A stretch of 21,669 nucleotides of DNA from CAYXEN01 sp964464035 (GTDB lineage Bacteria; Krumholzibacteriota; Krumholzibacteriia; WVZY01). The stretch spans positions 1 through 21,669 of the forward strand of contig CAYXEN010000047.1 in NCBI GenBank assembly GCA_964464035.1, given 5' to 3'. Numbering within the stretch: the stretch's first letter is position 1; each line of letters begins with the position of its first letter. Made by a program: the position numbers and the translations under genes. Below the pieces are notes generated by a model that saw only the letters and a program-made list of their open reading frames with translations, was not told the DNA's origin and did not search any database. Positions 7,988 to 15,400 of this stretch are shown here, piece by piece.

Positions 7988-8739
7988 TCCTCGGGATCGA
8001 TATAGGCAATACGCGCACCAAGCTCGCCCTGGTCTCGGACGGGGAAGCGCGCGCGGTCCGGAGCATCCGGACGGCTTTGCTCCTGGGAGGATCTTCACTC
8101 GAGTTCCCTCCCGAGATTCTCGAGAAGGCGACTGCAATCGATGGAGTCGTCATATCATGCGTCGTTCCCGCCTTGAGTTCGCCGGTCCGGGAAACGACGG
8201 CGAAGATCTTCGAATCTCCGGTTCTCGTCGTCGACCACAAGACGAAGCTGCCTTTCAAGCTGGGATTGAAGAAGCCGGCCGAAGTGGGCGCGGACAGGTT
8301 GTGCCTCGCCGCCGGCGCCGTCGCCATGGGCAAGGAGAATGCTATCGTGGCGGACGTCGGATCCGCCGTCACCGTCGATCTGGTTCAGGGGGGAGTTTTC
8401 ATGGGTGGCGTAATAGGTTCGGGGCCGGATCTCGTGCTTTCCGCTCTGGGCGGATACACGGCGAAACTTCCCAGCATTTCGTTCGTCGAGGCAGAGAAGC
8501 CCTTCGACAGTCCCTGCGACGACACGGTCTCGTCGATGATCGCAGGGGCCTCCCTGGGAACGCTGGGGTTGATAAAGGAAGCGACCGGATACTTGAGAAT
8601 CCGGGCGCGATACGAACTCTCCTGCATAATCACCGGTGGGTCCGCCCCGGAATTCCTCCCTTTTCTTCCCAAGTACTGGATCCATGATCGAGGCCTCATC
8701 TTCCGCGGCATGAACCTCATATGGCTGTTGAGCCTATAG
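7984..8739 (+). CDS. coaX: Type III pantothenate kinase (CoaX)
   Basis: 251 aa, ASKHA-fold kinase phosphorylating pantothenate in the first step of CoA synthesis. The N-terminal phosphate motif is D6-x-G8-NT. G102-A-D-R105 is the substrate-binding signature, and D124-VGSAVTVD132 corresponds to the usual DxGTAxTxD. The later glycine loop reads M140-GGVIGSGP148, whereas the family usually has GGxIxPG, so two motifs deviate from the common form. The true start is ATG 7984 in an ATGA overlap with birA, preceded by GAGGGG; the open frame extends far upstream but only as a shadow of birA. coaX beside birA is a frequent arrangement. panB and panC in the same window would provide its substrate. Confidence 0.93.
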   Translation: MILGIDIGNTRTKLALVSDGEARAVRSIRTALLLGGSSLEFPPEILEKATAIDGVVISCVVPALSSPVRETTAKIFESPVLVVDHKTKLPFKLGLKKPAEVGADRLCLAAGAVAMGKENAIVADVGSAVTVDLVQGGVFMGGVIGSGPDLVLSALGGYTAKLPSISFVEAEKPFDSPCDDTVSSMIAGASLGTLGLIKEATGYLRIRARYELSCIITGGSAPEFLPFLPKYWIHDRGLIFRGMNLIWLLSL

Positions 8740-8814
8740 AGAAAGCTTTTGCCGGCGTAATCGTCTGCAATGAGTGATCATGCACTATATCACTATAATT
8801 GTAATATATTTGTG

Positions 8815-8843
8815 TTGCATGTGGATGCACCTCGGTGTATATT
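8815..8843 (+). promoter_or_regulatory. Sigma-70-type promoter of groESL
   Basis: TTGCAT (8815-8820) and TATATT (8838-8843) are 17 bases apart, with an AT-rich tract directly upstream that could act as an UP element. The start site would fall near 8850, just before or at the CIRCE element, the usual geometry for HrcA repression. Confidence 0.75.
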
Positions 8844-8853
8844 GCATCTCGAT

Positions 8854-8880
8854 TTAGCAGTCTAACGTCTAGAGTGCTAA
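8854..8880 (+). promoter_or_regulatory. CIRCE element (HrcA operator)
   Basis: TTAGCAGTC, 9 bases, GAGTGCTAA. The consensus is TTAGCACTC-N9-GAGTGCTAA, so there is one mismatch in the left arm and the right arm is perfect. It sits between the promoter and groES. The HrcA repressor is known to bind this site and release it under heat or protein-folding stress. hrcA itself is not in the window. Confidence 0.95.
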
Positions 8881-8901
8881 TTTCTTGGAGCTCAAAGAAT
8901 C

Positions 8902-8909
8902 AAGGAGGT
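8902..8909 (+). promoter_or_regulatory. Strong Shine-Dalgarno of groES
   Basis: AAGGAGGT lies 6 bases before ATG 8916. It fixes the start, as the open frame extends upstream through the CIRCE element to 8835. Confidence 0.85.
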
Positions 8910-8915
8910 AACTTT

Positions 8916-9200
8916 ATGAATATTCATCCGTTAGCTGATCGTGTCCTGGTCAAGCCCATCGATCCACCGGAGATGAAAAAGGGTGGAATCATCATCCCCG
9001 ACACCGCCAAAGAGAAACCCCAGGAGGGCGAAGTCGTGGCGGTCGGCAAGGGACGCCTCACCGAGAACGGAGAGAGAGTGGCTCCCGAGGTGAAGAAGGG
9101 AGACAAGGTGCTTTTCAGGAAATACGCCGGCACCGAGATTAGCATAAACGAAGAGAAGTACCTCATTCTGAGTGAATCAGAGATTCTGGCGACCGTGTGA
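8916..9200 (+). CDS. groES: Co-chaperonin GroES (Hsp10)
   Basis: 94 aa, the normal length. It caps the GroEL ring. Family features: N-terminal PLADRVLVKP; the mobile-loop/roof region around KKGGIIIPDTAKEKPQEGEVVAVG; KKGDKVLFRKYAGTEI; and the C-terminal YLILSESEILATV. The start is ATG 8916, given by the AAGGAGGT site. groEL follows after 23 bases. Expression is likely controlled by HrcA through the CIRCE site. Confidence 0.98.
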   Translation: MNIHPLADRVLVKPIDPPEMKKGGIIIPDTAKEKPQEGEVVAVGKGRLTENGERVAPEVKKGDKVLFRKYAGTEISINEEKYLILSESEILATV

Positions 9201-9223
9201 GACGATAAAGAGGAGGATACGAT

Positions 9224-10846
9224 ATGGCGAAGCTAATAGTGTACGAATCGGAGGCCAGAGAAGCTCTCAAGGCGGGGGTGGACAAACTTGCCAACGCCGT
9301 GAAGATAACTCTCGGTCCGAAAGGTCGTAATGTTGTTCTGGACAAGAAATTCGGCAGTCCTACGGTGACCAACGACGGCGTGACCATCGCCAAGGAGATC
9401 GATCTCGAGGATCCGTACGAGAACCTCGGTGCGCAGATGGTCAAAGAGGTCGCGACCAAGACCCAAGACGTGGCCGGGGACGGCACCACTACGGCGACCC
9501 TTCTCGCCCAGTCGATCATAACGCAGGGCCTGAAGAACGTGACGGCCGGTGCCAATCCCATGGCCATCAAGCGGGGGGTCCAGAAAGCCGTCGACGTCGT
9601 GGTCGAAGAGGTCAAGAAGAGCAGCAAGCATATAAAGAATCGCGAAGAGATCAGCAACGTGGCGACGATCAGCGCGAACAACGATTCCGAGATCGGCAAC
9701 CTGATCGCCGAGGCGATGGAAAAGGTGGGCAAGGACGGCGTGATAACCGTCGAGGAGGCCAAGAGCATGGAGACCTCTCTCGAGGTCGTCGAAGGAATGC
9801 AGTTCGACCGCGGTTATCTGTCGCCGTACATGGTGACCGACGCGGAGAGGATGGAGTGTGTTTTCGAGAACGCCCTCATCCTGATCCATGACAAGAAGAT
9901 CAGTTCGATGAAGGATCTTCTTCCGATCCTCGAGAAAGTCGCCCAGCTCTCCAAGCCTCTCCTCATAATCGCCGAGGACGTGGAGGGCGAAGCTCTCGCA
10001 ACCCTCGTCGTGAACAAGCTCCGCGGGACGCTGCAATGCGCCGCGGTGAAGGCTCCCGGTTTCGGTGACCGGCGCAAGGCGATGCTCGAAGACATCGCCG
10101 TCCTCACGGGAGGCCGCGTGATCAGCGAGGAAGCCGGGTTCAAGCTGGAGAACGCGACGGTGGGCGATCTCGGCAAGGCCAAGCGTGTGACGATCAACAA
10201 GGAGAACACGACAATAGTCGAGGGTGCCGGCAAGGCCGCCGACATCAAGGCGAGGATAAACCAGATAAAGCGTCAGATCGAGGAGACCACCTCCGACTAC
10301 GACAAGGAGAAGCTCCAGGAGCGCCTCGCCAAGATGGCCGGAGGTGTGGCGGTGATCAACGTCGGCGCAGCCACCGAGGTCGAGATGAAGGAGAAGAAAG
10401 CCCGGGTGGAGGACGCCCTGGCCGCCACGCGTGCCGCGGTGGAAGAAGGCGTGGTACCCGGTGGTGGAATCACCCTCCTTCGCGCCAAGAAGGCTCTGGA
10501 CAAGGTCGATCTCGAAGGCGATGAGAAGATCGGCCTCGAGATCGTCAGCCGTGCCCTCGAGGAGCCCGTGCGCCAGATAGCGTTCAACGCCGGTGCCGAG
10601 GGATCGCTCGTCGTCGAGCACATTATCAAGGGCCCGGCCGGCGTCGGATTCAACGCGGCGACCGGCGAGTTCGAGGACATGCTCAAGGCGGGGATAGTCG
10701 ATCCCACCAAGGTGACGCGTTCCTCGCTCCAGAATGCGGCGAGCGTCGCGGGGCTTCTGCTGACCACCGAGGCCGTCATCACCGAGAAGCCGGAGGAGGA
10801 GAAGACCGCCCCTCCCGGCGCCGGTGGAATGGGCGGAATGTACTAG
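9224..10846 (+). CDS. groEL: Chaperonin GroEL (Hsp60)
   Basis: 540 aa ATP-driven folding chamber. The equatorial domain has TLGPKGRNVVLDKKFGSPTVTNDGVTIAKEI and the ATP-binding GDGTTTATLLAQ. The apical domain holds YLSPYMVTD and VKAPGFGDRRKAML. The C-terminal equatorial part has AATRAAVEEGVVPGGG. It ends in a short tail, GGMGGMY, in place of the common longer GGM repeats ending in MDF or MM. A GAGGAGG site precedes ATG 9224. It is the second gene of the CIRCE-controlled operon and is followed by a strong terminator. Only one groEL is seen here. Confidence 0.99.
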   Translation: MAKLIVYESEAREALKAGVDKLANAVKITLGPKGRNVVLDKKFGSPTVTNDGVTIAKEIDLEDPYENLGAQMVKEVATKTQDVAGDGTTTATLLAQSIITQGLKNVTAGANPMAIKRGVQKAVDVVVEEVKKSSKHIKNREEISNVATISANNDSEIGNLIAEAMEKVGKDGVITVEEAKSMETSLEVVEGMQFDRGYLSPYMVTDAERMECVFENALILIHDKKISSMKDLLPILEKVAQLSKPLLIIAEDVEGEALATLVVNKLRGTLQCAAVKAPGFGDRRKAMLEDIAVLTGGRVISEEAGFKLENATVGDLGKAKRVTINKENTTIVEGAGKAADIKARINQIKRQIEETTSDYDKEKLQERLAKMAGGVAVINVGAATEVEMKEKKARVEDALAATRAAVEEGVVPGGGITLLRAKKALDKVDLEGDEKIGLEIVSRALEEPVRQIAFNAGAEGSLVVEHIIKGPAGVGFNAATGEFEDMLKAGIVDPTKVTRSSLQNAASVAGLLLTTEAVITEKPEEEKTAPPGAGGMGGMY

Positions 10847-10873
10847 GGCGGTAGTGAAAGCGGCCGACTATTG

Positions 10874-10904
10874 CGCGCCTCCCGTTCAGGGAGGCGCGTT
10901 TTTT
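10874..10904 (+). terminator. Rho-independent terminator of groESL
   Basis: A perfect 10-bp stem (CGCGCCTCCC paired with GGGAGGCGCG) closes a 5-base loop GTTCA, followed by six T residues (10899-10904). It lies 27 bases after the groEL stop. This is the clearest terminator in the window. Confidence 0.95.
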
Positions 10905-10923
10905 CATTGATACCAGAATATCC

Positions 10924-10952
10924 TTGCATTCGGCATCAGGAGGGGATACGCT
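10924..10952 (+). promoter_or_regulatory. Possible promoter for the beta-propeller lipoprotein gene
   Basis: TTGCAT (10924-10929) repeats the -35 box seen for groESL; 17 bases later stands TACGCT (10947-10952), a weak -10. A promoter is expected here because the groESL terminator lies just upstream and the next gene starts at 11040. Confidence 0.35.
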
Positions 10953-11027
10953 CATTTCATCCCACTTCTTCGTGACCTTCTGGCTGGCCTATGCAGGCGC
11001 CCTTGTTCAGTCTGGTTTCCAAACTCT

Positions 11028-11033
11028 GGAGGT
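11028..11033 (+). promoter_or_regulatory. Shine-Dalgarno supporting a TTG start
   Basis: GGAGGT is 6 bases upstream of TTG 11040. It defines the start of the lipoprotein gene and yields a complete lipoprotein signal peptide. Confidence 0.65.
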
Positions 11034-11039
11034 CCGGCT

Positions 11040-12644
11040 TTGAAAACTCCAGTCCTTGCAAGAGAGATTCTGGTGGTCATCGCCGCGGCAATCCTCTTGT
11101 CATCGGTGGTGTCGGGTTGCGGGAAGGAAGGACCCACCGAGAGCAAGCAGGAATCTACACCCCTCAGCATCATGGACGTCATAGTTCAACCAAAGGCTCC
11201 TAGCCCCGGCGAAGTCGTGAGTTTCACGGTGATCCTATCCAGCACGAGTCAAAACGCGGGGGATATGCCCACGTACCGTTGGCGGACCGATTGCGGCCGG
11301 CTGCTTTCGGACGACAGGGCTCTGGTGGAATGGGTTGCGCCGGACACCTCGCGTATCTGCACCATCACCGTGACGGCATCGAACAGCGTTTCTTCCGTGG
11401 AGGCGACGCGGAAGGTCTTCGTGAGCGACAATTCCATCGTCGCCCCCGATGGAGGCGGCGGCATCTTCGTGGTTCCGGGTGACAGCAGTATCTATTACCT
11501 GGCTTCCCCCGATCCTCCCGGTGACGTGGGTTTCGCGGGGTTCACCTTGAACAGGATCACGCCGGGTCCACCACCTTCAGTGGTTTCGGTGACGACGGCG
11601 AATCCCGGTATCGGGTACGTCTTCAGCAACGACTTCTCCTTTTGCGCGCATGTGGTCGAAACGACAGTGGCGGGAGCCATCGAGAATCCCAAGGACATTG
11701 TCTTGACCGAATTGCCCTCCGGCGTTCAGACGCGAATCACTCAGGACTCGGCCAATCCGTCCAACAGCAGGAAGGATCTTCACACTCACCCGACGATATC
11801 TCCGGACGGTATGCTTGTCGTGTACCAGAAACGCAGCGCCGACACGAAGCTTCCCGACAGCGGAGGAGTGGATACTCTGGATCTGTATCTCTATGACCGC
11901 ATCGCCATGACGACTACGAGGTTGACCTTCGATCACAACAACCTCTTTCCCTGTTTTTCCAGTGACGGCTCGTATCTGTTCTTCGTATCGGACCGGGATA
12001 CGACCGTCGGGTGGGAGTTCTTCGGTTTTCCGGTGAACAACGACGTCGTGGATATGTCCAATCTCGTGCAGTTCACCCATACCGGGGGGCTGATCACTTC
12101 CGGGTGGCCTCCCAGCGAGCCGCTGGAAGCCGTGAATCCCGTTTCCGCCCATCCTCTTCTCGCCGTCCTCGGGGCGGACGGAGTCTTGAGGCTAATCGGG
12201 ACCGACGGATCGGTCAAGTCCGTGAGCGGCATTACGGACCCAGTGTCGGAAATGGTTTGGTCCGTCGACGGCACGAAATTGGCCGTGTCCACGGGCGACG
12301 CGCTCTACAGCGTCGGGCTGGACGGCGCGGCTTCCCTTCTCTGGCGATTCCAGGAGGGCGACCTGATCGTCGGCTTCACGTGGTCCAGCGATGGTGATTA
12401 CATCATCTACAGCCTGCTGAGGGGAGGATCGACCTGGTTCGAGCTTCTGGACGTCAAAGGGGACCTGGGCTTGGACGAGCCGCTCAAGATATCGAACGCC
12501 GTCCAGTCGTCCACGATAGAAGGCTATCGAGCGGTGGTTTCGCTATCTCCCGGTTGGGCTTCTATCGATCGTGTCTACGTGCCGGTTTTCGACTCCAACA
12601 CTCCCGGAATAGAGATAATGAACCTCTCCGGGTTGCTTCGCTGA
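11040..12644 (+). CDS. Lipoprotein with Ig/PKD-like domain and TolB-like beta-propeller
   Basis: 534 aa. Lys-Arg-containing n-region, hydrophobic core (LVVIAAAILLSS) and lipobox V-S-G-C27 make it a likely signal peptidase II lipoprotein. Residues about 43-135 look like an Ig/PKD-type beta-sandwich (PSPGEVVSFTVILSS...TYRWRTDCG...TITVTASNSVSS). From about 140 on there are beta-propeller blades: HPTISPDGMLVVYQKR, DLYLYDRIAMTTTRLTF, FPCFSSDGSYLFFVSDRD, MVWSVDGTKLAVSTGDALY and FTWSSDGDYIIYSL. The blades match the SPDG/SSDG pattern of TolB/WD40-like repeats. No catalytic residues are recognised; a surface binding or scaffold role is only an inference. The start is TTG 11040. The next gene begins 6 bases after its stop. 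Confidence 0.8.
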   Translation: MKTPVLAREILVVIAAAILLSSVVSGCGKEGPTESKQESTPLSIMDVIVQPKAPSPGEVVSFTVILSSTSQNAGDMPTYRWRTDCGRLLSDDRALVEWVAPDTSRICTITVTASNSVSSVEATRKVFVSDNSIVAPDGGGGIFVVPGDSSIYYLASPDPPGDVGFAGFTLNRITPGPPPSVVSVTTANPGIGYVFSNDFSFCAHVVETTVAGAIENPKDIVLTELPSGVQTRITQDSANPSNSRKDLHTHPTISPDGMLVVYQKRSADTKLPDSGGVDTLDLYLYDRIAMTTTRLTFDHNNLFPCFSSDGSYLFFVSDRDTTVGWEFFGFPVNNDVVDMSNLVQFTHTGGLITSGWPPSEPLEAVNPVSAHPLLAVLGADGVLRLIGTDGSVKSVSGITDPVSEMVWSVDGTKLAVSTGDALYSVGLDGAASLLWRFQEGDLIVGFTWSSDGDYIIYSLLRGGSTWFELLDVKGDLGLDEPLKISNAVQSSTIEGYRAVVSLSPGWASIDRVYVPVFDSNTPGIEIMNLSGLLR

Positions 12645-12650
12645 TTCCAT

Positions 12651-13814
12651 ATGAAATCCGACAAGCTTCTTTCCCTTCCGCCGTACCTGTTCGAAGAGCT
12701 CGAGAACAGGCTCGATGCCGCCGTCGCAGCCGGCAAGGACGTGGTCGACTTGAGCGTAGGCGACCCCGACCTGGATCCTCCCCGCTCGCTCAAGAGGCAC
12801 CTCGTCGCCGCCTTGGACGAGGCCAGGCACGACCGCTATCCTCCGCAGAGGGGCTTGCCTTCGCTGAAGAAGGCCGTCAGGAAATACCTGGCCGGGAATC
12901 ACGGAGTGGAGCCGGCCGACGACGAGATGCTGATTCTGATAGGCTCGAAAGAGGGGCTTGCGCATCTTCCGCTGGCCGTGTGCAACCCCGGGGACGAGAT
13001 TCTCATCCCCGATCCGGGCTATCCGGTCTACGAGGCCGCCGCCCTGTTCGCCGGGTGCAGGCCGTTTCGTTTCCCTCTGGCGGGAGAGCGCAGCTATCTC
13101 CCGGATCTTTCATCCCTTGCCGCTTCCATCACATCAAGGACGAAGATGATCGTATTGAACTACCCCAACAATCCCACCAGCGCATCGTCTCCCCCGGGTT
13201 TCTTCGGGGAGGTCCTGGACATCACCCGCGGGAGGGAGTTGGTGCTGGTGAACGACGCCGCCTACGCCGACGTCTATTCGGGTGAGAAGCCGGAGGTTCT
13301 CTCCTCGGCAAGGGGCGCTCTCGAGGCGAACGTGATAGAGTTCTTCTCCTTCTCCAAGACTTTTTGTATAACCGGTTGGCGGATCGGCTTCGCCGTCGGG
13401 AACAAGCGCCTGATCGACGCCCTGGCCCATCTGAAAGCGAACATCGACTCCGGTGTCTTCGGCGCGATACAGGAAGCCGTGGAAAAGGTTCTCGGCGGCG
13501 AAGGAGATGCGTATATCGAAAAACTCCGGGGGGAGTTCGGCCGAAGGAGAAGAAAAGCAGTGGAGATGCTGGAAATGGCGGGCATCGAGTGCTATCCTTC
13601 CAGTGCAACCTTCTATGTCTGGTGCAGGGTGCCGGGTTCGCTGGATTCCTACACTTTCGCCCTGGAGCTCTTGGACAAGGCCGAGGTGCTCGTGACGCCG
13701 GGCTCCGGTTTCGGCAAGGGAGGCGAAGGATTTTTCAGGATCGCTCTCACCGAGTCCATCGACCGCATCGAGGAGGCGTGCCGTCGCATATCGGCTTTCA
13801 CGGGTGGAAGATGA
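12651..13814 (+). CDS. PLP-dependent class I/II aminotransferase, LL-DAP aminotransferase-like
   Basis: 387 aa, fold-type I aminotransferase. Visible motifs: DLSVGDPDLDPP near the N-terminus; RYPPQRGLPSLKKAVRKYL; GSKEGLAHLPLAVCNPGDEILIPDPGY; the PLP-ring Asn/Pro segment NYPNNPTSA; an ND-x-AY-x-D segment; the Schiff-base lysine in FFSFSKTFCITGWRIGFAVGN (K236); and the C-terminal Arg region FRIALTES. The overall pattern is closest to the group containing LL-diaminopimelate aminotransferase, which would supply lysine and peptidoglycan precursors. Aspartate or aromatic aminotransferase activity cannot be excluded. It is the first gene of the biosynthetic string leading to folB. Confidence 0.85.
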   Translation: MKSDKLLSLPPYLFEELENRLDAAVAAGKDVVDLSVGDPDLDPPRSLKRHLVAALDEARHDRYPPQRGLPSLKKAVRKYLAGNHGVEPADDEMLILIGSKEGLAHLPLAVCNPGDEILIPDPGYPVYEAAALFAGCRPFRFPLAGERSYLPDLSSLAASITSRTKMIVLNYPNNPTSASSPPGFFGEVLDITRGRELVLVNDAAYADVYSGEKPEVLSSARGALEANVIEFFSFSKTFCITGWRIGFAVGNKRLIDALAHLKANIDSGVFGAIQEAVEKVLGGEGDAYIEKLRGEFGRRRRKAVEMLEMAGIECYPSSATFYVWCRVPGSLDSYTFALELLDKAEVLVTPGSGFGKGGEGFFRIALTESIDRIEEACRRISAFTGGR

Positions 13815-13828
13815 GGACGGTCTCCGCG

Positions 13829-13834
13829 AGGAGG
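13829..13834 (+). promoter_or_regulatory. Shine-Dalgarno deciding the folB start
   Basis: AGGAGG stands 5 bases before TTG 13840. It favours this start over the in-frame ATG at 13804, which would overlap the aminotransferase gene and add 12 acidic residues absent from typical FolB. Confidence 0.65.
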
Positions 13835-13839
13835 AACAA

Positions 13840-14205
13840 TTGAACGAGATAATCAAGCTCAAGGGAATAACGATCTTCGGTTTCTACGGGGTCTCGCCCG
13901 CGGAAAGGGAAGTCGGGCAGAAGATCCAGATCGACGTGGAACTGCAAGCGGATCTCACCGCCGCCTGCAAGAGCGATTCGCTGCAGGACACGATAAACTA
14001 CGAGTCGGTATATGCCAGGGTGGTCGATGCCGCCGCTTCCAAGAAGCACAGGCTCCTGGAATCGCTGGGCGAAGACATCGCGTACACTCTTCTCAAGGAT
14101 TTTCCCATCTCGAAGGTCGTCGTGAGCCTGCGCAAAGCGAATCTTCCTTTCCCCAACAACCTGTCTCATGTCGAGGTAGTGATAACCAGGGAAGCTGAAT
14201 ACTGA
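13840..14205 (+). CDS. folB: Dihydroneopterin aldolase (FolB)
   Basis: 121 aa from TTG 13840, the usual FolB size. It cleaves 7,8-dihydroneopterin to 6-hydroxymethyl-7,8-dihydropterin and glycolaldehyde in folate synthesis. The N-terminus IIKLKGITIFGFYGVSPAERE matches the family pattern, with Tyr where most members have His in GYHG; the catalytic Glu remains. INYESVYARV carries the substrate-contacting Tyr, and LRKANLPFPNNLSHVEVVITR holds the catalytic Lys. An alternative start is ATG 13804. folK begins 3 bases after the stop, so the two consecutive pathway enzymes are paired. Confidence 0.92.
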   Translation: MNEIIKLKGITIFGFYGVSPAEREVGQKIQIDVELQADLTAACKSDSLQDTINYESVYARVVDAAASKKHRLLESLGEDIAYTLLKDFPISKVVVSLRKANLPFPNNLSHVEVVITREAEY

Positions 14206-14208
14206 AGA

Positions 14209-14733
14209 GTGGCAAGAGGCTATCTCAGCATCGGTTCCAATCTGGGCGAACGGGAGTTCGCCGTCCTGAGAGCCGCCCGTCTCCTGGGAGGGATCCAAGG
14301 GATCGAAGTGCACGCGATGAGCTCCCTCTACGAGACGGAGCCGGTGGGATGCCCGGGGCAACCCTCTTTCATCAACATGGTCGTGGAAGTTCATTCTTTA
14401 CTTTCATCCCTGGATTTGTTAAAGCGATTGAAGGAGTTAGAGGCGGCCATGGGACGGCGCGGAGCTCACAACGCTCCGCGAGAAGTGGACATAGACATAA
14501 TAACCATGGGGGAAGAAATCGTCGCCGGGGACGAACTGGTGCTGCCGCATCCGCGCTACCACGAGCGTGGATTCGTTCTCGTTCCGCTGAGGGAGATCGA
14601 GCCGGGGTTCGTATGCCCCAGGAGCGGCAGGAGCCTGGATACGATGATCTCCGCGCTCGCCCCCCAGGGGAGGATCGAGAGGGTGAGTTCGAGGGAATTC
14701 ATCGCCGTCACAAGCAATCAGGACAATGTATAG
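14209..14733 (+). CDS. folK: 6-hydroxymethyl-7,8-dihydropterin pyrophosphokinase (FolK)
   Basis: 174 aa from GTG 14209. It transfers pyrophosphate from ATP to the pterin made by FolB. Motifs: YLSIGSNLGERE; SSLYETEPVGCPGQPSFINMVVEV; LLKRLKELEAAMGRR; the signature R-EVDIDIITMGEE with the metal-binding Asp pair; and LPHPRYHERGFVLVPLREIEP. All core positions appear present. It is 3 bases after folB and overlaps the deoxynucleoside kinase start by 8 bases. Confidence 0.96.
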   Translation: MARGYLSIGSNLGEREFAVLRAARLLGGIQGIEVHAMSSLYETEPVGCPGQPSFINMVVEVHSLLSSLDLLKRLKELEAAMGRRGAHNAPREVDIDIITMGEEIVAGDELVLPHPRYHERGFVLVPLREIEPGFVCPRSGRSLDTMISALAPQGRIERVSSREFIAVTSNQDNV

Positions 14734-15400
14734 CGAGCTCAAGAAGAGTATACTGGGCAACAAGGTTTCATTATTGGCCGTCGAAGGCAATATCGGCGTC
14801 GGCAAGACGTCCCTCGCCCGCCTGCTGGTTAAGAAGCTGGGGGGAAGATTGATAGAGGAAGCGGTCGAAGACAACCCTTTCCTGGAGAGGTTCTACGAGG
14901 ACATGGGAGCCTATGCATTTCAGACCCAGCTGGTCTTTCTCCTGAACCGATATCGCCAGCAGCTCAAGCTGGCTCAGAAGGATTTGTTCGGAGACTTGAC
15001 GGTGATCGATTATATTTTCGACAGGGACAGGATCTTCGCCCACGTGAACTTGAGCGACGACGAATTGATCCTCTACAACCGCATCTCTTCGGAGCTCAGG
15101 CGGGGAACCGGGGAGCCCGATCTCGTCGTGTACCTGCAGGCTTCGAGTGACGTGCTTTTCGAAAGGATCCAGATCAGGGGGCGCTCGTTCGAGAAGAACA
15201 TATCCCGCGATTACTTGGAAACGTTGAACGAGGGTTTCAACCACTTCTTCTTCAACTACGACAAGACGCCTCTCCTGGTCGTCAACACGGACGGTATGGA
15301 CTTCGTGAACAACGAGGAACATTTCCTGGACCTGGTAAGACGTATTTCCGAACCGGTACGAGGGACCGAGTACTACGTACCATCGTGGGAGCAGAAATGA
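14726..15400 (+). CDS. Deoxynucleoside kinase, dGK/dCK family
   Basis: 224 aa. P-loop G21-NIGVGKT28, then the deoxynucleoside-binding pattern EDNPFLERFYED and AFQTQLVFLLNRYRQ. DYIFDRDRIFA is the DRS-like motif (here DRD). The lid region is RIQIRGRSFEKNISRDYL. This is the PF01712-type salvage kinase that phosphorylates dA, dG or dC; the exact base is not decidable. It overlaps folK by 8 bases, and its TGA overlaps the panB ATG. Placement next to folK is seen in other bacteria by my recollection and suggests joint supply of nucleotide and one-carbon metabolism. Confidence 0.9.
   Translation: MYSELKKSILGNKVSLLAVEGNIGVGKTSLARLLVKKLGGRLIEEAVEDNPFLERFYEDMGAYAFQTQLVFLLNRYRQQLKLAQKDLFGDLTVIDYIFDRDRIFAHVNLSDDELILYNRISSELRRGTGEPDLVVYLQASSDVLFERIQIRGRSFEKNISRDYLETLNEGFNHFFFNYDKTPLLVVNTDGMDFVNNEEHFLDLVRRISEPVRGTEYYVPSWEQK

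Larger units (their letters stand above)
8740..8915 (+). other. AT-rich groESL control region
   Basis: A 176-base intergenic region, clearly AT-rich against GC-rich neighbours. It contains a dyad AGTGAT-N10-ATCACT (8773-8794), an AT-rich UP-element-like run (about 8783-8812), a sigma-70 promoter (8815-8843), the CIRCE operator (8854-8880) and a strong Shine-Dalgarno (8902-8909). I see no terminator for coaX here, so some read-through is possible. Confidence 0.8.

Noticed and set aside
8771..8799. A second groESL promoter using TATAAT at 8794-8799
   Set aside because: The -10 is perfect but no acceptable -35 stands 16-18 bases upstream; the 8815-8843 pair is better placed for CIRCE control.
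9233..10621. A 462-codon open frame on the - strand opposite groEL
   Set aside because: Antisense shadow of groEL; long because of codon bias, with no domain or start signal.
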